DNA from: Candidatus Neomicrothrix sp. UBA7388
Lineage (GTDB): Bacteria; Actinomycetota; Acidimicrobiia; Acidimicrobiales; Poriferisodalaceae
NCBI GenBank assembly: GCA_002470695.1
Contig: DKNM01000032.1
Span: 1 to 13,184, forward strand
Reading direction: 5' to 3'
Length of the DNA: 13,184 bases
In this document: piece after piece, positions 7,087 through 12,960 of the stretch
How positions within the stretch are numbered: position 1 is the first letter of the stretch
How the letters are laid out: every line of letters begins with the position of its first letter
Notes under the pieces: generated by a model
Told to the model about the DNA's origin: nothing
What the model saw: only the letters and a program-made list of their open reading frames with translations
Database searches by the model: none
Program-made: the position numbers and the translations under genes

Positions 7087-7867
7087 TGAATCGTAAATTT
7101 CTTGCCGCATGGCTTCCTAAGGTCTCATCTCCAGACCAATGAAGTAATCCTTCAGAAATAGGAACTTCTGGATTTATCCTTCCGCAGGCTTGGTTCATGA
7201 ATGCCAGTGAATCGCAGTGAACTGTTGCTGTTGGCTTGGCAATGAAGTCTGTTTCTCTGGCTTTTCCCTCAACCTCAACGAAAATATCTTTTGCTACTGC
7301 TCCGGTGATTTCGAAATGAATTGACTGACCCTCAGTGAGACCGATTTTCTTGCCAGCGATGTACCCGATGGAAAGACGAACTTCGTTTAAGGCCATCTCA
7401 GCGGGTGCTCCGCCGTTGTCAGTTGGCATGCCTAGAGGGCTTCGGCAATCGCGTTCGTGCATCCAGGCATCGAATTCTCGAACTGCCATGAAGCGACCAT
7501 ACGTCGCTTGGCCAACTGGAGTCACGCTAGGGCGATTGAAATCGTCTTGGCTAGCATCGGCGAGGTTGCGTCGCCGCTGATCAAATGTTTGTTCCATGTG
7601 TGTGACTAATTCGGACTCTGTCATTTGCATGGCTGTTGCAAAACAGGTCCCAACCTTCTCGAACGGTGGAGGTGTAGCTGCGTCATCGGGCATCCAATTA
7701 GATAAGACTTGCTCAACAGATACAAGGTGGGCAGCCACTTCTTTGACTGTCCAGTCCGGGCAAAGTGACTGGGTTTGCCATTGTGAGCTATCGAGCTGTT
7801 CGAATAAGTTGACGATGCTGGTCCAACAGCTATCCAAGTTGCTGACGATAAGGTCTCTTTCGCTCAT
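7079..7867 (-). CDS. Maleylpyruvate isomerase-family (mycothiol-dependent, DinB-like) protein
   Basis: Member of the actinobacterial MDMPI family, whose characterised members use mycothiol and a divalent metal in isomerisation or thiol transfer; the reaction here is unknown. The 262 residues split into an N-terminal four-helix DinB-like domain (about 8-145) and a C-terminal SCP2-like domain (about 155-262). Seen motifs: LCPDWTVKEVAAHL (35-48), with His47 as probable first metal ligand, and REFDAWMHERD (130-140), with Asp133 and His137 spaced like Glu144/His148 of the Corynebacterium enzyme, so Asp would replace Glu. SEGLLHWSGDE near the C-terminus is typical of the second domain. No Shine-Dalgarno is seen; TAATTT lies exactly 6 nt before the ATG, suggesting a leaderless transcript. 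The TGA stop overlaps the SDR stop region by 8 nt in convergent orientation. Confidence 0.85.
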   Translation of the reverse strand: MSERDLIVSNLDSCWTSIVNLFEQLDSSQWQTQSLCPDWTVKEVAAHLVSVEQVLSNWMPDDAATPPPFEKVGTCFATAMQMTESELVTHMEQTFDQRRRNLADASQDDFNRPSVTPVGQATYGRFMAVREFDAWMHERDCRSPLGMPTDNGGAPAEMALNEVRLSIGYIAGKKIGLTEGQSIHFEITGAVAKDIFVEVEGKARETDFIAKPTATVHCDSLAFMNQACGRINPEVPISEGLLHWSGDETLGSHAARNLRFTM

Positions 7868-7873
7868 GCGGCA

Positions 7874-7879
7874 AAATTA
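7874..7879 (-). promoter_or_regulatory. -10 box (TAATTT) for the MDMPI-family gene, leaderless
   Basis: On the minus strand TAATTT is followed by 6 nt (TGCCGC) and then the ATG, the spacing expected when transcription starts on the start codon. It overlaps by 2 bp a plus-strand TANNNT box (7878-7883) of the divergent HAD gene. No -35 element is obvious. Confidence 0.45.
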
Positions 7880-7883
7880 GTAT
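7878..7883 (+). promoter_or_regulatory. -10 box (TAGTAT) for the HAD phosphatase gene
   Basis: TAGTAT on plus would place the start of transcription near 7890, giving a leader of about 20 nt that contains GAAAGG (7895-7900) before the ATG at 7910. It shares two bases with the opposite -10 box of the divergent gene, so both promoters would occupy the same 10 bp. Confidence 0.4.
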
Positions 7884-7909
7884 TCATTTTGCTTGAAAGG
7901 TATTCCGTC

Positions 7910-8572
7910 ATGTCCAACGCGATCATTTTCGACAAAGACGGGACTTTGCTGGACTTCGGAGGCACCTGGGATGAGGCGGTTGGTCTGGCCTTTGACGCGA
8001 TACAAGATGTGGTGCTCAGAAAAGAGGTAGCTGAATTATTTGGTTACGATCTTGAATATCGGTACGTGTTACCGACTTCTGCTTTCGTTAGCGAAAGCGT
8101 CGATACTACTGACCAAATCCTGAGCGAATTGATTGATGTTGCCGCATTTAAATGCATCGTCAACGAAGCATCCAGGCAAAACATTCGATCAAACGCAAAT
8201 GCCACAGAGACTTTACGATTGCTCAAGGAGCGGGGATGGGAGCTTGCGGTCGCAACTAACGACTCTGAAGAGGTAGCTCGGAGTCATATTAAAGCGTTGT
8301 CATGGACACCGTTCTTTTCGTCGGTCAAGGGCTTTGACTCAGGCTTCGGTGCGAAACCTGGCCCTGGCATGGTTTTGGCAGCTGCAGAAGAATGTAATGC
8401 CCTAAACGAGACTTATTTGATGGTCGGCGATTCACTCCACGACATATTGGCGGGCAGCGCGGCGGGCGCAGTGACAGTGGCTATAGGTGAAGACGATGGT
8501 GCGGCGGCACTCGCTGACTTCCGAATCGATAACTTAAGTGAGCTAATTTCCCTAGCGGACCAGTTGGGATAG
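7910..8572 (+). CDS. HAD-superfamily phosphatase (phosphoglycolate phosphatase-like)
   Basis: Mg-dependent phosphohydrolase of the HAD superfamily, subfamily I, acting on a small cytosolic phosphate ester that cannot be identified. All four motifs are present in its 220 residues: DKDGTLLD with nucleophile Asp8 and acid/base Asp10; Thr116 in AVATNDS (motif II); Lys149 in GAKPGP (motif III); and VGDSLHDI with Asp174 and Asp178 (motif IV). A helical cap fills about 15-100, as in phosphoglycolate phosphatases and beta-phosphoglucomutases. I chose the ATG at 7910 because GAAAGG lies 9 nt upstream and the catalytic strand begins at once; an in-frame TTG at 7889 is less likely. It is divergent from the MDMPI-family gene and convergent with the LLM gene, with 11 nt between the two stops. 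Confidence 0.9.
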   Translation: MSNAIIFDKDGTLLDFGGTWDEAVGLAFDAIQDVVLRKEVAELFGYDLEYRYVLPTSAFVSESVDTTDQILSELIDVAAFKCIVNEASRQNIRSNANATETLRLLKERGWELAVATNDSEEVARSHIKALSWTPFFSSVKGFDSGFGAKPGPGMVLAAAEECNALNETYLMVGDSLHDILAGSAAGAVTVAIGEDDGAAALADFRIDNLSELISLADQLG

Positions 8573-8583
8573 AGGTACCGGTT

Positions 8584-9495
8584 TCATCGCTCGGTCTCAT
8601 TTTGGATCAGCGAGTAAATCTCAGCGAGCCGATCGATAATCGCGCCAACCGAGCGCGACCCCGACTGAAATATGGCTGTGGCGTTGACTGAGGTCCAATC
8701 AAAGCCCATCGCATTGACTACCGCCGCTCGCTCCGCAACAGCATTTAGATCGGAATAGAAGAGCTTGTCTTCGCTACTTCTTGGTGGCGGTTGAAGCATG
8801 AGTTGCAGGCCAATTTCTGAGGCGTCTCGGCCCGATTCCTCTGCTAATTGTCGAATTTCGGCTGCGTAGCCTATTGCTTGTTCGTCGGTGACGCCCGATG
8901 CCATCCATCCGTTGCCCCGTGTAGCGGTTCTCTTGAGAGCCGCCGGGCTATCTCCCCCGACCCAGATTGGTATGTTCGGGCCCTGCGGTGAAATGGGTTC
9001 CATTCCCATATCCTGCGATTGGTAGTAGACGCCTTCAAAGTTAATTCTGCCTCCTTCCCAATATCTCCTTAACAGATCGATGGCCTCGTCCATCCGTCGC
9101 CCCCGGTTTGAAAAGTCTTCCTCAAGTGCGTCGTACTCACTGTCTTGCCAGCCCACGCCTACACCCAAGCGAACTCGGCCACCCGACAATGTGTCAAGCG
9201 TGCTGACTTGTTTGGCTACGAGAACTGGTTGCCTTTGCGGCAGCACTAGCACTTCAGTTGAAAGCGAAACTCGATTTGTGACGGACGCGATGTTTGATAG
9301 GAGGATGAGTGATTCCAAAACTGGCATCTCAGCCGGATAGAGAGTTTTACGACTTTCACTTGGGTAGCCCATCACTACATGATCGAACGCCGCTATTTCG
9401 TCGTATCCGATTTCTTCGATTGCCGAAGCGAGTTCAAGGACCTTTGCTGGTCCCTCGCGGTAGGCAACTGACGGAAAATCGACGGCAATCTTCAT
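8584..9495 (-). CDS. LLM-class (luciferase-like, probably F420-dependent) oxidoreductase
   Basis: TIM-barrel flavin or F420 oxidoreductase; actinobacterial members mostly use F420. The 303 residues show the pattern of the family of about 300-residue probable F420 enzymes (the TIGR03619-like form): GYDEIAAFDHVV (30-41), TEVLVLPQRQPVLVAKQ (80-96), LSGGRVRLGVGVGWQDSEYD (103-122), RGRRMDEAIDLLRRYW (131-146), FEGVYY (153-158) and IPIWVGGDSPAALKRTATRGNGW (175-197). Substrate unknown. The ATG directly abuts the TAA of the MaoC gene upstream (TAAATG), so translation is probably coupled, and only a weak AGGC lies ahead of it. It is the last gene of the MaoC/MaoC/LLM unit, which suggests reduction or oxidation of a product of the hydratase. 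Confidence 0.92.
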   Translation of the reverse strand: MKIAVDFPSVAYREGPAKVLELASAIEEIGYDEIAAFDHVVMGYPSESRKTLYPAEMPVLESLILLSNIASVTNRVSLSTEVLVLPQRQPVLVAKQVSTLDTLSGGRVRLGVGVGWQDSEYDALEEDFSNRGRRMDEAIDLLRRYWEGGRINFEGVYYQSQDMGMEPISPQGPNIPIWVGGDSPAALKRTATRGNGWMASGVTDEQAIGYAAEIRQLAEESGRDASEIGLQLMLQPPPRSSEDKLFYSDLNAVAERAAVVNAMGFDWTSVNATAIFQSGSRSVGAIIDRLAEIYSLIQNETER

Positions 9496-9918
9496 TTAGG
9501 CGCCTGCCAGCCTCACGTTGGCTTTTGCGGGCATGAGAAGAGTTCCGTCTATATTCTTCTCACTGATTTCGAGTTCGACCGAAGTGTTTGCTTGGTCAAT
9601 CGCGGTGACCGTCCCGGCGAAGATAAGTTCATCGCCAACGAATGCACTGGCTCTGTTCTGCCATTCAATAGACAAAAGTCTGGCTCGGGGTCCTGCCCAA
9701 TCTGTCACGAACTGGGTAAGCCATGATCCCTGTAGTGGCCCGTGGACAACGAGGTCGTCGTGCCCCTCAAAGTTGGCGTATGCGCGGTCATAGTGAATGC
9801 GATGAGGGTTGAAACTCGCCGCGCTATACAGAAAGAGTTCAGCTTCGGATGCTTGCTTTTTCATCTTCGGTAGCTCGTCACCTATCTGTACCGTTGACAT
9901 GGTTGGGTAGTTGTTCAT
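9496..9918 (-). CDS. MaoC/HTD2-like hotdog dehydratase, catalytic half
   Basis: Single hotdog-fold enoyl-CoA hydratase / 3-hydroxyacyl thioester dehydratase of 140 residues. The diagnostic segment is YSAASFNPHRIHYDRAYA (31-48), with Asn37, His39, His42 and Asp44, and then LVVHGPLQGSWL (56-67). This form resembles HTD2-type dehydratases and the C-terminal half of mesaconyl-CoA hydratase rather than the classical GDxNPxH hydratase-2 motif. It overlaps the upstream MaoC-N gene by ATGA, strongly suggesting a two-subunit enzyme like mycobacterial HadAB, this being the half carrying the histidines. An in-frame ATG six codons later has no better ribosome site. The TAA stop abuts the LLM start. Confidence 0.88.
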   Translation of the reverse strand: MNNYPTMSTVQIGDELPKMKKQASEAELFLYSAASFNPHRIHYDRAYANFEGHDDLVVHGPLQGSWLTQFVTDWAGPRARLLSIEWQNRASAFVGDELIFAGTVTAIDQANTSVELEISEKNIDGTLLMPAKANVRLAGA

Positions 9919-10406
9919 CGAGCGATTCCAATCTGTCGGGACTTAGCCACGATGTCTCCCCGTTGGTTCGTGAACGTAGTTTCTCTTACTAAGCGGACAA
10001 ACGACCCCTTTTGGCCTTCTTTCTCATCTAGGTCGGCCAATCGAGTAGTTCCAGTAATTTCATCACCTACGCATACTGGTTCGTGGAAATCCCATTCTTC
10101 TCCGCCAAACATCATCCGCGAGACCCTTAACTCAATGCTTGCGTTGTCGTTGTAGAGCCCGTCAGTTCGGAGGTTTTCGATGGGTTTCGGTTGTACCAGC
10201 GCATGTGTGAGAAATAAAGGGGGCACTGTCAATGTTGCGTAACCCGCAGCTACAGCGGCGGTCTCGTCGAAATAGATCGGATTTAGATCGCCGACAGCGT
10301 AGGCATAACGTTGGGCCTCTCTCAGTTCAATCCGGACTGTGAACGGACCCGAAAGAACCTCACCGATGCGTTTTAGGGAATCTGGCGGTATTAGTGAACT
10401 AGGCAT
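9915..10406 (-). CDS. MaoC-like N-terminal-type hotdog protein (FAS1_DH/HadA-like partner)
   Basis: Hotdog-fold protein of 163 residues, probable partner of the following dehydratase. It has RYAYAVGDLNPIYFDE (33-48) followed by AAGYATLTVPPLFLTHAL (53-70), typical of the MaoC_dehydrat_N group. In GDLNPIY, Tyr45 stands where classical hydratase-2 enzymes have the catalytic His, so this half is likely substrate-binding or structural. Later segments WDFHEPVCVGDEITGTTRLAD (105-125) and the FVRLVRETTFTNQRGDIVA strand pair (136-154) complete the fold. I chose the ATG at 10406; an in-frame TTG two codons upstream (10412) also exists. There is no Shine-Dalgarno, but TAGCCT lies 6 nt before the ATG, fitting a leaderless mRNA. 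First gene of the three-gene unit, divergent from msrA. Confidence 0.87.
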   Translation of the reverse strand: MPSSLIPPDSLKRIGEVLSGPFTVRIELREAQRYAYAVGDLNPIYFDETAAVAAGYATLTVPPLFLTHALVQPKPIENLRTDGLYNDNASIELRVSRMMFGGEEWDFHEPVCVGDEITGTTRLADLDEKEGQKGSFVRLVRETTFTNQRGDIVAKSRQIGIAR

Positions 10407-10412
10407 TGACAA

Positions 10413-10418
10413 AGGCTA
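10413..10418 (-). promoter_or_regulatory. -10 box (TAGCCT) for the MaoC/MaoC/LLM unit, leaderless
   Basis: Minus-strand TAGCCT is followed by TTGTCA and then the ATG at 10406, the 6-nt spacing seen at the MDMPI-family gene. It supports ATG 10406 over the TTG at 10412. No -35 match is visible. Confidence 0.4.
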
Positions 10419-10451
10419 GATGACGACGATGCTTCTGTGCTGGGAGTCGTC

Positions 10452-10457
10452 TAACCT
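10452..10457 (+). promoter_or_regulatory. Possible -10 box (TAACCT) and ribosome site for msrA
   Basis: TAACCT on plus lies 18 nt before the ATG at 10476, so the mRNA would carry a short leader that still includes GAGGTGA (10464-10470) as Shine-Dalgarno. The in-frame GTG at 10467 lies within that site, which favours the ATG. No -35 element is clear. Confidence 0.35.
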
Positions 10458-10475
10458 TAAGGCGAGGTGAGACTT

Positions 10476-11129
10476 ATGTCACTGTGGAGTAGGAAACTGG
10501 AAATGCCTGCGCCTGAATCGGCGTTGCCGGGCCGAGCGGAATCTATGGCTGTCCCTGAGGCGCATGAAGTTTTGGCAACACCCATAACGCCACCTTTTGC
10601 GGCGGGAAGTGAACGCATAGTTTTTGGCATGGGATGTTTCTGGGGAGCCGAGCGGATTTTCTGGCAAGCCCCTGGCGTCGTAACTACGGCCGCAGGCTAC
10701 GCAGGCGGCTATACGCCGAACCCGACATATGAAGAAGTGTGTAGCGGTCTAACCGGCCATAACGAAGTCGTACTCGTCGTATTTGACCCGACGGAGACGA
10801 CGTTTGACAATATGCTCAAGCTCTTTTGGGAAAACCATGATCCGACGCAAGGGATGCGTCAAGGCAACGATATTGGCACTCAATATCGATCCGGTATTTA
10901 CGTTTCTTCGGATAATCAGCGACGACAGGCGGAAGATTCTCGGGTTGAATTTCAAGCCGAGTTGCAAAAAGCGGGCTACGGCGCCATAAGCACCGAAATC
11001 TTAGATGAAGATGATTTCTTCTATGCCGAGCACTATCACCAGCAGTATCTCCACAAAGTACCGAATGGCTATTGTGGCTTGGGTGGGACCGGCGTGACCT
11101 GTCCCTCGGGAATTGCGATCACTGACTAG
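10476..11129 (+). CDS. msrA: Peptide-methionine (S)-S-oxide reductase
   Basis: Repairs oxidised methionine in proteins and free methionine sulfoxide, using thioredoxin or a similar thiol system. The 217 residues hold [10 protein letters not shown] (51-60) with catalytic Cys54, [20 protein letters not shown] (72-91), [13 protein letters not shown] (93-105), [23 protein letters not shown] (117-139) and a C-terminal [15 protein letters not shown] (198-212), whose Cys200 and Cys209 are the resolving/recycling cysteines as in E. coli MsrA. The N-terminal 48 residues form the extension usual in long-form enzymes. The ATG has GAGGTGA upstream. The TAG stop forms half of a CTAG palindrome that also carries the stop of the convergent uracil-DNA glycosylase gene. 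Confidence 0.97.
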   Translation: MSLWSRKLEMPAPESALPGRAESMAVPEAHEVLATPITPPFAAGSERIVFGMGCFWGAERIFWQAPGVVTTAAGYAGGYTPNPTYEEVCSGLTGHNEVVLVVFDPTETTFDNMLKLFWENHDPTQGMRQGNDIGTQYRSGIYVSSDNQRRQAEDSRVEFQAELQKAGYGAISTEILDEDDFFYAEHYHQQYLHKVPNGYCGLGGTGVTCPSGIAITD

Positions 11130-11803
11130 TTCTGCGCAGCATTAGCTAATTTTTTTATTTGCTGAAATTGGGCTACGAGGTCAACGTGGCGTATGTGAGT
11201 GTTTAAACCGCTTGGATTGTGAACCACGTAAACAGGTCGATGGCCCAAACGAATGGCTTGCTCGCCGAAAGATAGTTTGTTGTTATCAGCCGCTAGGCGC
11301 CATCCAGTAATTCCCAATACGCATACGATTCGCGGAGATAGCCAGCCACATAGGCGATCTAGCCGTCCGAAACCATGTTTGTATTCGTTTGCACTTATCG
11401 CCGAAGCCTGTGACGTAGCTCTCTTGGCGAGATCAGTCATGCCGACATGATCCGTTTCAAGAATGCGAATTGGGTCCCGCACTTTGGATACTATTCCCGC
11501 CTCATATACGGCTGGCCAGAAACGGTTGCTTTTACCCGCAAAGGCGTAGCCGTGTTCTACGGAACTGGGACTCGGATTTAAACCAACAAATAGGACCAGC
11601 ATTTCTGCTGCGACGCTATCTGGGAGAGTGGGAACGACTTTGGTAGCCAGGTAGCCGTTACCACTTCCTCGATTTGATATTTCAAAACCCCCGCCCTCGA
11701 GTACATCGGAGATGCTTATCGGCGACCATTGACGACCAAACCGAAATCGGTACACCTCATCGCTGAGGCTCCCTGCATGTAGTTTCTTCAATATCCCAGG
11801 CAC
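11126..11803 (-). CDS. mug: Mismatch-specific (Mug/TDG-type, family 2) uracil-DNA glycosylase
   Basis: Removes uracil or thymine-derived lesions from mispairs with G, starting base excision repair. With the GTG used here it has 225 residues. Motif 1 is VGLNPSPSS (73-81), with Asn76 as the likely water-activating residue, followed by [16 protein letters not shown] (88-103), [10 protein letters not shown] (121-130), GITGWR (164-169) and motif 2 HNPSGLN (195-201), equivalent to NPSGLS of E. coli Mug. An N-terminal segment, [19 protein letters not shown] (18-36), is also found in longer actinobacterial relatives as I remember them. The start is uncertain: the frame is open to an ATG at 11902, which would overlap the LLM gene by 62 nt, and a TTG at 11791 and GTG at 11755 are alternatives. 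No start has a strong ribosome site. The LLM gene ends 37 nt upstream of the GTG. Confidence 0.88.
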   Translation of the reverse strand: MPGILKKLHAGSLSDEVYRFRFGRQWSPISISDVLEGGGFEISNRGSGNGYLATKVVPTLPDSVAAEMLVLFVGLNPSPSSVEHGYAFAGKSNRFWPAVYEAGIVSKVRDPIRILETDHVGMTDLAKRATSQASAISANEYKHGFGRLDRLCGWLSPRIVCVLGITGWRLAADNNKLSFGEQAIRLGHRPVYVVHNPSGLNTHIRHVDLVAQFQQIKKLANAAQN

Positions 11804-11840
11804 ACAAGATGGTTCTCGACCGCTCAGGTCGATTGACGTG

Positions 11841-12836
11841 CTACGAGTGGATTTCAGCGAATGCCTCCATGGTGAGTTGGGTAACTGACATGCGGTCATC
11901 ACCCCAGGGCATCGGCATCAAGATTGGGTACTCAACGCCTGCTTCTATATATCGCCGAGCGAAATCCGTCACGTCGCTGGCGCTACCAATGAAGTTGATC
12001 GATTGAATCATTTTCTCGGATATTGCAGCCAGGGCGCCATCTCTATCTCGTTCCATTTGCCGTTCACGCAGTTCATCAACCTCTTGGGAGAATCCTGCTG
12101 CGCGGAACATGTTCGCGTAACCGTCTGCCATGGCATAGTTAAATAAGTCTTTGCGAGCTGAGCGTTGAGCAAAGTCAAAGTCTGCGACGGCTGCATGAAC
12201 GTTGCTCATAATCGTGGCACCCCCACCCGATCGCACATGCGATATGGCCTCTGGCACGTGGCTAGGAGGCACGTAGTTCAGCAACACAGCGTCGGCTATT
12301 TCGCCAGCTAGTTTCAACATCTGCGGGTTAAGAGCCGCAAGAACAACCTTAGGCGTCCGTTCTTCAAGTTTCACCGCCAAGCGAAAGCGTTTGACGCTCC
12401 AATAGTCGCCTTGGAATGTCACTGATTCGCCGGACAGGCATTCCCTAAGTAGTGAGACGTACTCTCGCATCATGGCGAGGGGTCGATCGGGAGGTTCAAG
12501 ACCATGTTGACTGAGAATCCCCGGGGCCGAGACTCCCAACCCCAGCCAGATTGTGCTCTGGGGGTTAAGAGATTGGAGTGTGGTTGCCGTCATCGCAGTC
12601 AAGGAAGGACTGCGAAGTTGAATTGGCATGATGCCTGTCGCTAGGTCGAGAGCAGGAGCGCATTGAGATACAGCGCCTAGCAGAGAGATCGAGTCTGTGC
12701 CGGTCGCTTCGACGGTCCAGAAAGAGTTATATCCATTGGACTCAGCAGATGCGGCGATTTCGGGAACCTTTGAGGGGCCAAAAACACCAAGGCTCCCGTA
12801 CGTAAGGCCTGTGGAAATGTTCTTCTCTGTGCTCAT
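11841..12836 (-). CDS. LLM-class (luciferase-like) oxidoreductase, second copy
   Basis: Luciferase-like TIM-barrel oxidoreductase, probably F420-dependent; substrate unknown. The 331 residues include AESNGYNSFWTVEATGTD (31-48), LATGIMPIQLRSPSLTAMTA (65-84), a WLGLGVSAPGILSQHG stretch (97-112), MREYVSLLRECLSGE (123-137), FQGDYW (141-146) and PKVVLAALNPQMLKLAGEIADAVLLNY (162-188), the usual order in this superfamily. It belongs to a different subgroup from the copy at 8584-9495: its length and conserved segments differ, so it is not a recent duplicate. I prefer the ATG at 12836 because TATGTT ends 7 nt upstream; the ATG at 12848 falls inside that box. Its stop lies 37 nt before the likely glycosylase start, so the two could be co-transcribed although unrelated in function. 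Confidence 0.9.
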   Translation of the reverse strand: MSTEKNISTGLTYGSLGVFGPSKVPEIAASAESNGYNSFWTVEATGTDSISLLGAVSQCAPALDLATGIMPIQLRSPSLTAMTATTLQSLNPQSTIWLGLGVSAPGILSQHGLEPPDRPLAMMREYVSLLRECLSGESVTFQGDYWSVKRFRLAVKLEERTPKVVLAALNPQMLKLAGEIADAVLLNYVPPSHVPEAISHVRSGGGATIMSNVHAAVADFDFAQRSARKDLFNYAMADGYANMFRAAGFSQEVDELRERQMERDRDGALAAISEKMIQSINFIGSASDVTDFARRYIEAGVEYPILMPMPWGDDRMSVTQLTMEAFAEIHS

Positions 12837-12843
12837 TGGTACC

Positions 12844-12849
12844 AACATA
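12844..12849 (-). promoter_or_regulatory. -10 box (TATGTT) for the second LLM gene, leaderless
   Basis: Minus-strand TATGTT is followed by GGTACCA (7 nt) and then the ATG at 12836. The spacing matches the other leaderless candidates in this window. A 13-bp inverted repeat (12852-12864) lies immediately upstream. Confidence 0.42.
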
Positions 12850-12851
12850 GT

Positions 12852-12864
12852 CTTAACGTTTAAG
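12852..12864. repeat. Short inverted repeat CTTAA-N3-TTAAG, possible operator
   Basis: The plus strand reads CTTAACGTTTAAG: two perfect 5-bp arms with a 3-bp centre. It lies 2 bp upstream of the -10 box of the LLM gene, where bound protein would block RNA polymerase. The arms are short and AT-rich, so chance is possible. No regulator gene lies next to it within the window. Confidence 0.25.
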
Positions 12865-12949
12865 TTTGTTCTTGTAGCAAATATGCACTGTATGTAGTCG
12901 TTGTCGGCGCTAGGGTAAGTTCAACAGCAAGATTTTGATTTCTACGGAT

Positions 12950-12954
12950 AGGAG
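12950..12954 (+). promoter_or_regulatory. Shine-Dalgarno AGGAG deciding the GTG start at 12961
   Basis: AGGAG with a 6-nt spacer (ACTTTG) precedes the GTG at 12961, one of the clearest ribosome sites in the window. TAGGGT at 12911-12916 is a possible -10 box that would give a leader of roughly 38 nt. Confidence 0.6.
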
Positions 12955-12960
12955 ACTTTG

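Noticed and set aside
11130-11160. Possible intrinsic terminator after msrA (CTGCGCAG, TTAGCTAA, then a run of T)
   Set aside because: Both palindromes lack a loop, the T-run does not follow a stable GC stem, and the bases code for the end of the glycosylase.
8584-12836. The two LLM oxidoreductase genes as a tandem duplication
   Set aside because: They differ in length, N-terminus and conserved segments and belong to separate LLM subgroups; other genes lie between them and no flanking repeat is seen.
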